From an uncultured Lysobacteraceae bacterium (lineage in GTDB: Bacteria > Pseudomonadota > Gammaproteobacteria > Xanthomonadales > Rhodanobacteraceae), in NCBI GenBank assembly GCA_946480705.1, contig CAMLLF010000226.1, positions 1-6,745 on the forward strand: a stretch of DNA of 6,745 bases. Direction: 5' to 3'. Position 1 is the stretch's first letter; every line of letters begins with the position of its first letter. Positions 1-6,745 of this stretch are shown here, one piece after another. The notes under the pieces are model-generated. The model worked only from the letters and a program-made list of their open reading frames with translations. It did no database searches and had not been told where the DNA came from. The translations under genes and the position numbers were made by a program.

Positions 1-127
<127 letters not shown>

Positions 128-150
128 CGCCCGGCAACGACGCTTGAAAC

Positions 151-181
151 AGAGCCCCGCTCCGGCGGGGCTCTTTCGTTT
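151..181 (+). terminator. Rho-independent terminator after hppA
   Basis: A perfect 10-bp stem, AGAGCCCCGC (151-160) with GCGGGGCTCT (165-174), encloses the tetraloop TCCG. A T-rich tail (TTCGTTT) follows directly. This is the usual form of an intrinsic terminator. It separates hppA from ppa, so ppa probably has its own promoter in about 182-270. Confidence 0.85.
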
Positions 182-282
182 CAGGACGCCGGCGACGCGG
201 CGATTTGGTGCGTCGCACAAGGGTTTTGCCGTATCCTTCGCGCCCTTCTGCCCCGCCCCGGGGCCTCATCCTGGAAACTGCA

Positions 283-825
283 ATGGGTCTGGACCTCGTC
301 CCCACCGGCAAAGACGTGCCGAACGAAATCAATGTCATCATCGAGATTCCCAAGGACGCGGAACCGGTCAAGTACGAAGTCGACAAGGCCAGCGGCGCGA
401 TCTTCGTCGACCGCGTGCTGTCGACCCCGATGCGGTATCCCTGCAACTACGGCTATGTCCCGCACACGCTCGGCGGCGACGGCGATCCGCTCGACGCCCT
501 CGTGATCCTGCCGCTGCCGCTCGTTCCCGGCGCCGTGATCCGCTGCCGCCCGGTCGGCGTGCTGCGCATGACCGACGAAGCCGGCAACGACGAGAAGCTC
601 GTCGTGGTCCCTGTCTCGAAGGTGTTCGCCGGCTATGCGCACATCGAGGACATCAAGCAGGTCTCGGCGCACTGGCTCGAACGCATCGGCCACTTCTTCG
701 AGCACTACAAGGATCTCGAGAAGGGCAAGTGGGTCAAGGTCGACGGCTGGGACGGCGCCGATGGCGCGAAGAAGGACGTCCTCGACGGCGTGGCGCGCTA
801 CGAGGCCGACAAAGCCAACGGCTGA
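283..825 (+). CDS. ppa: Inorganic pyrophosphatase, soluble family I
   Basis: The 180-residue cytoplasmic enzyme hydrolyses PPi to two phosphates, pulling biosynthetic reactions forward. The family signature DGDPLDA is at residues 66-72. The active-site set known from the 176-residue E. coli enzyme is present one position later: E21, K30, E32, R44, Y56, D66, D68, D71, D98, D103, K105, Y142 and K143. Nothing catalytic is missing. The ATG at 283 is chosen because the protein then begins MGLDLVPTGKDVPNEINVIIEIP, which aligns with the family start. A weak TGGAA ribosome site lies 6 bases upstream. An in-frame extension back to a TTG near 205 adds Arg/Pro-rich residues unlike the family and is rejected. 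The gene is flanked by terminators and appears monocistronic. Confidence 0.98.
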   Translation: MGLDLVPTGKDVPNEINVIIEIPKDAEPVKYEVDKASGAIFVDRVLSTPMRYPCNYGYVPHTLGGDGDPLDALVILPLPLVPGAVIRCRPVGVLRMTDEAGNDEKLVVVPVSKVFAGYAHIEDIKQVSAHWLERIGHFFEHYKDLEKGKWVKVDGWDGADGAKKDVLDGVARYEADKANG

Positions 826-841
826 TCCTCGGCATTTGCAG

Positions 842-883
842 CGACAATAAAAAGGCGGCCCGGAGGCCGCCTTTTTATTGTCG
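842..883. terminator. Bidirectional terminator between convergent ppa and the DUF2333 gene
   Basis: A perfect 19-bp inverted repeat (842-860 with 865-883) encloses the tetraloop CGGA. The core is AAAAAGGCGGCC / GGCCGCCTTTTT, so each strand has a GC-rich stem followed by a run of five T. It lies 16 bases after the ppa stop and 18 bases before the end of the opposing gene, so it can stop transcription from both sides. Confidence 0.92.
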
Positions 884-901
884 AACCCTTGCGCGGGCCG
901 G

Positions 902-1933
902 TCAGCCGCGTTCGAGCAGCGTCATGAGGTCGATGATCGCGGCATTCGCGCGCGACACGTAGTTCGCCATGACCAGCGAATGATTGGCGAAGAAGCCGAA
1001 CGGCGAGCCGTTGAGAATGACCGGACTGCCGAGTCCTTTCTGTGCTTCTTCCAGTTCGCGCACGACCTGCTGCAGGCTGACCTGCGCGTTCTTGTCGCGC
1101 AGCACCGGCCCGAAGTCGCGCTGCAGCGCATGCAACTGCTGCAGCAGCGCCCAGGTGTAGCCGCGCGACTCGTAGAACACGTCGTCGATCTGCGTCCATG
1201 GCGTCTGAACCATGCGCGGACCGGCACCGGGCGTCGACTGCTGCGCGTTGCGATCGCCCGCGAGATCGGTATCGAGGCGCACCTGACCCACGCTCGCCGA
1301 CAGGCGCTGCGACAGTGAACCGAGACGGCTCGATACGACGCGCAGATAACTCGTGAGATTGTCGGCGCGCGCATAGAACTGCGCGTCGCTCTGGTCGGCG
1401 TCGGCCAGGCGCACGAGGTAGCTGTTCAAATGCGACGCGGCCTTGCGGTACTGACCCTCCGAACTCGGGAACAGCCAGCGGTCGTTCGGGCTGGACAGCA
1501 GCGGCTCGGCCTCCATGAGATCGCGATCCTCGGCGCTCTGTGTCTGCGAGCGGCTGAAATCGCTGCGGAGAAAGCGACTCAGGTCGCGGCTCGCGCTGAG
1601 CACGCCGAATTCCCAGTTCGGCACGTTGTCCATGAACGCGCCCGGCGGAAAAAGGTCGTTGCTCAGATAGCCGCCGCGCTTGTCGAGCAGGGTCTCGATG
1701 CTCGCGATCAGCGTCGCCGTCGTCACGCTGCCGACGACCACCGGCTGGCTGACCGCCTGCGCGCGCCGGTCTGCCTCGCGCTGCACGTCGAGCGATGACG
1801 GCTCGTAGTCCCACCACCACATCAGCGCAAGCAGCGCCAGCACGAGGATCAGCACGAGCGTGCCGACGGCGCCGAACCACGGCATCCGTTTGCGCGTCGC
1901 AATCAGCGGTTCGGTCGAACTCATGGGCGTCAT
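902..1933 (-). CDS. DUF2333 family inner-membrane protein of unknown function
   Basis: The 343-residue protein has a basic N-terminus (RKR, 14-16), one hydrophobic helix at about 20-41 ending in WWW, and then a long soluble part expected in the periplasm. I recognise DUF2333 from GGYLSNDLFPPGAFMDN (87-103) with NWEFGVL (106-112), the stretch DFSRSQTQS (125-133), AQFYARADNL at about 185-195, RLGSLSQRLSASVGQ at about 204-218, and the end SLVMANYVSRANAAIIDL. No enzymatic motif is visible and the role of the family is unknown to me. The ATG at 1933 gives the longest form. The ATG at 1924 (MSSTEPL) is equally possible and sits better behind the predicted promoter. Neither has a clear Shine-Dalgarno sequence. 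The gene is convergent with ppa and divergent from the beta-helix gene. Confidence 0.9.
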   Translation of the reverse strand: MTPMSSTEPLIATRKRMPWFGAVGTLVLILVLALLALMWWWDYEPSSLDVQREADRRAQAVSQPVVVGSVTTATLIASIETLLDKRGGYLSNDLFPPGAFMDNVPNWEFGVLSASRDLSRFLRSDFSRSQTQSAEDRDLMEAEPLLSSPNDRWLFPSSEGQYRKAASHLNSYLVRLADADQSDAQFYARADNLTSYLRVVSSRLGSLSQRLSASVGQVRLDTDLAGDRNAQQSTPGAGPRMVQTPWTQIDDVFYESRGYTWALLQQLHALQRDFGPVLRDKNAQVSLQQVVRELEEAQKGLGSPVILNGSPFGFFANHSLVMANYVSRANAAIIDLMTLLERG

Positions 1934-1950
1934 CCAGGGGGTGATGACGG

Positions 1951-1979
1951 ATTCTTGGGGTAGGCCCGCGTGCGATCAA
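1951..1979 (-). promoter_or_regulatory. Candidate sigma70 promoter for the DUF2333 gene
   Basis: On the minus strand TTGATC (1974-1979, 4 of 6 matches to TTGACA) is separated by exactly 17 bases from AAGAAT (1951-1956, 4 of 6 to TATAAT). A start site near 1944 would leave a leader of about 11 bases before the ATG at 1933 or about 20 before the ATG at 1924. This is motif matching only. Confidence 0.42.
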
Positions 1980-2003
1980 GTGCGAGCAACTGCGATGGGC
2001 GCA

Positions 2004-2032
2004 CTGGCGCCGCGGCACGACGCCGCTATGAT
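2004..2032 (+). promoter_or_regulatory. Candidate sigma70 promoter for the beta-helix protein gene
   Basis: TATGAT (2027-2032, 5 of 6 matches to TATAAT) lies 17 bases after a weak -35, CTGGCG (2004-2009, 3 of 6). A start near 2039 gives a leader of about 32 bases containing the strong ribosome site. It is back-to-back with the candidate promoter for the DUF2333 gene, with the two -35 elements about 25 bases apart. Confidence 0.42.
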
Positions 2033-2058
2033 CCGCCGCCGGGGGGCCAGACGGCCCG

Positions 2059-2067
2059 GGAGGAGAG
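2059..2067 (+). promoter_or_regulatory. Strong Shine-Dalgarno site fixing the start of the beta-helix gene
   Basis: GGAGGAGAG ends 3 bases before the ATG at 2071, with the GGAGG core at a normal distance of 7 bases. It is the strongest ribosome site in the window and supports the start that leaves a complete signal peptide. Confidence 0.8.
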
Positions 2068-2070
2068 TCC

Positions 2071-3606
2071 ATGAATACCATCACCGCGCGCCTCGGCGCG
2101 CTGCGGTCGCGCGCGTGCGCGTTGCTGCTGCTCGGCCTGCCGTCGCTCGCGGGCGCGGCCACGTTCAACGTCACGAGCACTGCCGACGGAGGAACCGGCA
2201 GCCTGCGCGACGCGATCGACCAGGCCAACCGCACGGCCGGCGCCGACACGATCACATTCGGCAGCAGCGTCACAGGAACCATCGCGCTGACCGGCGGCGC
2301 CATCGACATCATCGACGATCTGCGCATCACCGGCCCCGGCGCAACGCGCCTGAGCCTCAGCGGCAACAACGTCTCGCGCGTCTTCCGCATCGATCCGACG
2401 ACACCCGAAGCCGTCATCGCCGTCGACATCACGGGACTCTCTTTCATCAACGGCGCGTCGGCCGACGAGGGCGGAGCGCTCTTTGCCGATGACTGCGACC
2501 TGACAATCAGCAACAGTGTATTTCGCAACAACACCGCACAGCGCGGCGGCGGGCTCTACGTCTTTCCGACGACGTCGACCACGCTGACGCTGCGCCATAC
2601 TCGCTTCGAAGCGAATACGGCGACGGCCGACGGCGGCGGCTTCGGCGCGCAGGACATCGACAACGTCGTCCTCGACAACGTCGTCGCCGTCGACAACACG
2701 GCGAGCCGCAGCGGCGGCGGCGGTTATCTGCGCGCGGTCGGCGTCACCGTGTCGCTCAGTGATTTCAGCGACAACACCTCGAGCCTGCGCATCGACGGAT
2801 CAAAGGCCACGGCAACCGCAAGCATCACGGCGACGCGATTCGTCGGCAACACGGCGCAACTCGGCCAGGGCGGCGCGCTGTGGCTCAGCGCACAGCAGCC
2901 GCAAGTCCTGCCGATCATTGCGGCCGTGTCGCTCGAGCGCGTGCAGATCACCGGCAATGCGGCGAATCTGACCGGCGGAGGCATCTCGGCCGCGTTCGTG
3001 AACACGACGCTCTCGTCGAGCAGCCTGGCGAACAACACCGCGCAGCAATCCGGCGGAGGCATCGCCTATCAGGACGGCGGCGCGCTGCAGCTCGCCAATA
3101 CGACACTTGCCGGCAACTCGAGCGCGCTTGCGAACGGCGGCGGCATCTACAGCGCGGCGGAAACGAGCCTTGCGATCGTCTCCGGCACGATCGCGGGCAA
3201 CAGCGCGGCGAACGGCGGCGGCATCCTGCGCACCGGCGGCGGTGCAACGCTGCGCAACACGATCGTTGCGAACAACAACGCACCGACCGCGCCGGACCTC
3301 CATGGATCATTTGCGCCAAACTATACCCTGGTAAAAAACGCCGGCGGCGCGACGCTGGCCGCCGGCAGCGGCAACATCGTCAACGGCACCGACCCGCTGC
3401 TCGGCACGCTCGCGATGAACGGCGGAACGACGCTGAGCCTGCTGCCCGGCGTCGGCAGCCTTGCGCTCAATGCGGGCGATCCGGCCGGTACGGGTCTGGC
3501 GCCCACCGATCAGCGAGGTCTCGCGCGCATTGCAGCGGGCCGCGTGGACATCGGTGCGGTCGAACGCCAGTCGCCCGAAGACGCGATCTTCCGCTACGGT
3601 TTCTGA
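2071..3606 (+). CDS. Secreted right-handed beta-helix protein, CSLREA-like start, choice-of-anchor Q-like end, IFRYGF tail
   Basis: The 511-residue protein starts with a Sec signal peptide (basic R12/R14, hydrophobic core ALLLLGLPSLAGAA, likely cleavage after A29 or A30). The mature start TFNVTSTADGGTGSLRDAIDQAN resembles CSLREA-type modules, with GSLRDAI in place of CSLREAI. From about residue 150 to 390 there are at least eight Asn/Gly-rich coils of the type NTAxxGGGxY, for example NTAQRGGGLY, NTAQQSGGGIAY and NSAANGGGIL. This is the pattern of a right-handed parallel beta-helix, as in polymorphic outer-membrane and pectate-lyase-like proteins. Residues 391-499 (NTIVANN, GNIVNGTDPLLG, DQRGLAR, DIGAVE) match what I know as the choice-of-anchor Q region. 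No autotransporter barrel is present. The last residues are DAIFRYGF. The substrate or ligand is unknown; a surface or extracellular role is inferred. Confidence 0.88.
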   Translation: MNTITARLGALRSRACALLLLGLPSLAGAATFNVTSTADGGTGSLRDAIDQANRTAGADTITFGSSVTGTIALTGGAIDIIDDLRITGPGATRLSLSGNNVSRVFRIDPTTPEAVIAVDITGLSFINGASADEGGALFADDCDLTISNSVFRNNTAQRGGGLYVFPTTSTTLTLRHTRFEANTATADGGGFGAQDIDNVVLDNVVAVDNTASRSGGGGYLRAVGVTVSLSDFSDNTSSLRIDGSKATATASITATRFVGNTAQLGQGGALWLSAQQPQVLPIIAAVSLERVQITGNAANLTGGGISAAFVNTTLSSSSLANNTAQQSGGGIAYQDGGALQLANTTLAGNSSALANGGGIYSAAETSLAIVSGTIAGNSAANGGGILRTGGGATLRNTIVANNNAPTAPDLHGSFAPNYTLVKNAGGATLAAGSGNIVNGTDPLLGTLAMNGGTTLSLLPGVGSLALNAGDPAGTGLAPTDQRGLARIAAGRVDIGAVERQSPEDAIFRYGF

Positions 3607-3616
3607 AGAGCGTCGA

Positions 3617-3649
3617 CCGCGACGGCGTCGGACATCGACGCCGTCGCGG
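3617..3649. terminator. Stem-loop between convergent beta-helix and thiC genes
   Basis: A perfect 14-bp inverted repeat (3617-3630 with 3636-3649) encloses the loop GACAT, all within the 49 bases separating the two stop codons. Neither side has a T run, so it is not a textbook intrinsic terminator. It may protect both 3' ends, or act in a termination mechanism that tolerates the missing T tract. Confidence 0.55.
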
Positions 3650-3655
3650 CTGCGC

Positions 3656-5663
<2,008 letters not shown>

Positions 5664-5673
<10 letters not shown>

Positions 5674-5701
5674 AGGCGCGCATTCAAGCACGAAGCGGGG
5701 G
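5664..5701. repeat. Perfect 10-bp inverted repeat spanning the thiC promoter and aptamer 5' end
   Basis: CCCCCGCTTC (5664-5673) is exactly complementary to GAAGCGGGGG (5692-5701), with 18 bases between. The right-hand copy lies just after tetR. The left-hand copy is the P1/P2 5' strand of the TPP aptamer. The candidate thiC -10 lies in the loop. It has no T run, so it is a poor intrinsic terminator for tetR, but it could weaken read-through or act on aptamer folding. Confidence 0.7.
5682..5690 (-). promoter_or_regulatory. Candidate extended -10 promoter for the thiC leader
   Basis: On the minus strand TGC (5690-5688) directly precedes TTGAAT (5687-5682, 4 of 6 to TATAAT), an extended -10 arrangement. 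No good -35 is visible 16-18 bases upstream. A start near 5675 would begin the RNA immediately before the 5' strand of P1, where a free-standing riboswitch transcript would be expected to begin. Confidence 0.45.
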
Positions 5702-5731
5702 CTGCGGGCGAGTCGCGGCGCCGACGCGGCC

Positions 5732-6376
5732 TCAACCGCAGCCGCGCGATGGCGCGTAGGCGCGCAGGAACATGTCGACGGTCGCGTTGATGTGGTCCTC
5801 GACCGCCTGCTCGCAGAACGGTTCGGAACAGCCGCACATCATGCGCGCATGCAGTTCGCCCTTGAGCAGACAGAAGAACTGCGACGTCGCTCGCCAGACC
5901 TCCGGAATCTCGAGCTGTCCAGCATCGACTTCAGCCTGCAGGAACGCTTCGAAAGCCGCCTGAAGCTTCTTCGGACCGGCTTCCCAGAACAGTTGTGCGA
6001 GCTTCGTCGGCTGTGCCTGCGAGGTCATCATCCGGTGCAGGGAAATCGACTCCTCGCTCGTGATCAGCGCGAAAAACGCGCGCGCGATCGTCAGGAGCTG
6101 GCCTCGGATCGGACCGCTGAGATCGGCCATGAACAGCGCCGAAGGCACCTGCTCCTCGCATTTCGCCTCGATCACCGACTTGAACAACGTCTCCTTGTCG
6201 GTGAAGTGGCTGTAGACGGTCAGCTTGGAAACGCCGGCCTCAGCCGCAATCGCATCCATGCTCGTGCCGTCGAATCCGTGGCGCGGAAACAGCCGCTTGC
6301 CCGCATCAAGGATTGCTGCGCGCTTCTCGAGATCTTTGGGCCGCCCTGGAGCGGCCTGTTTCATCACTGATGACAT
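5732..6376 (-). CDS. TetR/AcrR-family transcriptional repressor, probably of the divergent efflux operon
   Basis: The 214-residue protein has a typical TetR N-terminal DNA-binding domain: GRPKDLEKRAAILDAGKRLFPRHGFDGTSMDAIAAEAGVSKLTVYSHFTDKETLF (about 11-65), with the helix-turn-helix at about 39-58 and the recognition helix near SKLTVYSHF. The remaining 150 residues form a ligand-binding and dimer domain, similar to AefR-like C-terminal regions by my recall (LTIARAFFALITSEESISLHRMM). The ATG at 6376 is chosen; the ATG at 6364 (MKQAAPGRPKD), the GTG at 6367 and a TTG at 6382 are alternatives. None has a clear ribosome site. It is divergent from an RND adaptor gene, the usual arrangement in which a drug-responsive repressor controls its neighbouring pump and itself. 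The ligand is unknown. thiC lies downstream on the same strand but has its own leader. Confidence 0.94.
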   Translation of the reverse strand: MSSVMKQAAPGRPKDLEKRAAILDAGKRLFPRHGFDGTSMDAIAAEAGVSKLTVYSHFTDKETLFKSVIEAKCEEQVPSALFMADLSGPIRGQLLTIARAFFALITSEESISLHRMMTSQAQPTKLAQLFWEAGPKKLQAAFEAFLQAEVDAGQLEIPEVWRATSQFFCLLKGELHARMMCGCSEPFCEQAVEDHINATVDMFLRAYAPSRGCG

Positions 6377-6385
6377 GGCCAATAA

Positions 6386-6391
6386 ATACTA
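6386..6391 (-). promoter_or_regulatory. Possible -10 element of tetR
   Basis: TAGTAT on the minus strand matches TATAAT at 4 of 6 positions. The start it predicts, near 6379, is only a few bases from the ATG at 6376 and about 15 from the ATG at 6364, implying a leaderless or very short-leader mRNA. The best -35 I see (GTATCA, 18 bases upstream) is weak. Confidence 0.25.
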
Positions 6392-6418
6392 GACAGTGCA
6401 GTTTAGTAATGATACTGT
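6390..6418 (+). promoter_or_regulatory. Candidate promoter of the RND adaptor gene
   Basis: TAGACA (6390-6395, 5 of 6 to TTGACA) is followed after 17 bases by TACTGT (6413-6418), which keeps the conserved first, second and last bases of a -10. The start would be near 6425, inside the palindromic GAACAGTTC, leaving a leader of about 45 bases. It overlaps the tetR promoter region. Confidence 0.45.
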
Positions 6419-6435
6419 ACCGAACAGTTCAGGTA
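6393..6435. promoter_or_regulatory. Candidate TetR operator region
   Basis: Two overlapping symmetries are visible. GAAC-A-GTTC (6422-6430) is a perfect palindrome, extended by TACC (6418-6421) and GGTA (6432-6435) with one extra base on the right. CAGT (6399-6402) and ACTG (6414-6417) frame a 19-base imperfect palindrome covering the -35/-10 spacer. ACAGT-type words occur at 6393, 6414 (inverted) and 6424. TetR proteins bind such palindromes in divergent intergenic regions. Which of them is the real operator cannot be decided by eye. Confidence 0.42.
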
Positions 6436-6457
6436 AACCCGTTCGTTATCTTCTTCC

Positions 6458-6462
6458 GAGGA
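6458..6462 (+). promoter_or_regulatory. Ribosome binding site of the RND adaptor gene
   Basis: GAGGA lies 8 bases before the ATG at 6471, a normal position, and supports that start for the lipoprotein signal. Confidence 0.7.
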
Positions 6463-6470
6463 TTGTAACA

Positions 6471-6745
6471 ATGCGTGCCCATGACACCCCCAGCCTGCCG
6501 GACCGGCTTCGCCGCCTGGGGATAGGCCTGCTCCTGATCGTTCCGACCCTTGTACTCGTTTCCGGCTGCAACACACGCGCCGAAGTGCAAGATCCTATCC
6601 GTCCCGCGATTGTCGCGCGTCCGCAGTCCGCTGCGGCCGAAGCCGGCACGTTATATAGCGGCGACGTCAAAGCCCGCTATGAAAGCTCCCTCGGGTTCCG
6701 CGTCGGCGGCAAGATCCGTCAGCGCAACGTCGACGTCGGAGCCCA
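6471..6745 (+). CDS. RND efflux periplasmic adaptor subunit (membrane fusion lipoprotein), N-terminal part
   Basis: The reading frame is open from the ATG to the right edge, giving 91 codons. The N-terminus is a lipoprotein signal: basic RLRRLG (12-17), a hydrophobic stretch to about residue 30, and the lipobox VSGC with the lipidated cysteine at C33. Then comes the adaptor-type core start GTLYSGDVKARYESSLGFRVGGKIRQRNVDVGA (59-91), matching the conserved G-x-V-x-A-x-x-x-x-x-L-x-F-x-x-G-G-K-I region where the barrel-sandwich (biotinyl-lipoyl-like) domain begins. Adaptors of this type bridge an inner-membrane RND pump and an outer-membrane channel. The pump gene would be expected just beyond the window. 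The divergent TetR gene probably controls it. The substrate cannot be predicted from this part. Confidence 0.9.
   Translation, partial: MRAHDTPSLPDRLRRLGIGLLLIVPTLVLVSGCNTRAEVQDPIRPAIVARPQSAAAEAGTLYSGDVKARYESSLGFRVGGKIRQRNVDVGA

Noticed and set aside
205..237. Possible ppa promoter with TTGGTG and TATCCT
   Set aside because: The spacer is 21 bases, too long for a normal sigma70 promoter, and no better pair was visible.
205..282. In-frame N-terminal extension of ppa starting at a TTG
   Set aside because: The added residues are Arg/Pro-rich and unlike any family I pyrophosphatase start; the ATG at 283 gives the family-typical length and alignment.
798..2534. Long minus-strand frame (578 codons) across the DUF2333 gene and the beta-helix gene
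   Set aside because: Its product is Arg/Ala-rich with no family features and it runs through genes with clear homology in other frames; long shadow frames are common in high-GC DNA.
3303..3345. Short AT-richer stretch in the beta-helix gene as a sign of insertion or an internal promoter
   Set aside because: The reading frame continues with the expected family motif (DLHGSF..YTLVKN.GGATL) and no flanking repeats or good promoter pair are present.
2071..3606. GGC-rich DNA repeats as a CRISPR or tandem repeat array
   Set aside because: The repetition comes from Gly-Gly-Gly and Asn codons of the beta-helix coils; unit lengths and sequences vary and no constant repeat with spacers exists.

Overview
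This window looks like ordinary chromosomal DNA from a high-GC gammaproteobacterium. The best guess is Xanthomonadales, in or near Rhodanobacteraceae (Dokdonella-like). That placement is inferred from the adjacent membrane and soluble pyrophosphatases, a DUF2333 protein, and a secreted beta-helix protein whose C-terminus ends in IFRYGF. The last of these resembles IFxxGF(E) tails I recall on exported proteins of that group. Placement is by recall, not by a search.

Layout, left to right: the 3' end of a membrane-bound proton-pumping pyrophosphatase gene (hppA, +) with its own terminator; a complete soluble inorganic pyrophosphatase (ppa, +); a perfect 19-bp bidirectional terminator; a DUF2333 inner-membrane protein (-); a short divergent promoter region; a secreted right-handed beta-helix protein (+); a GC-rich stem-loop between convergent genes; thiC (-) preceded by a clear TPP riboswitch; a TetR/AcrR-type repressor (-); an AT-rich divergent control region; and the start of an RND-efflux periplasmic adaptor lipoprotein (+), cut off by the window edge.

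Three functional themes are visible. The two pyrophosphatases both hydrolyse PPi, one conserving energy as an ion gradient and one not, and each has its own terminator. ThiC makes the pyrimidine half of thiamine and is controlled by TPP through the leader. The TetR protein and the divergent adaptor form a classic local-repressor and efflux-operon pair, with overlapping promoter and palindromic sequences between them. No intergenic stretch exceeds 300 bases.

I did not find a clearly novel system. The parts most worth a second look are the thiC leader, where the 5' strand of aptamer stem P1 has three competing partners, one of them upstream of the predicted thiC start site; the GF-terminated beta-helix protein; and the tetR/efflux control region.
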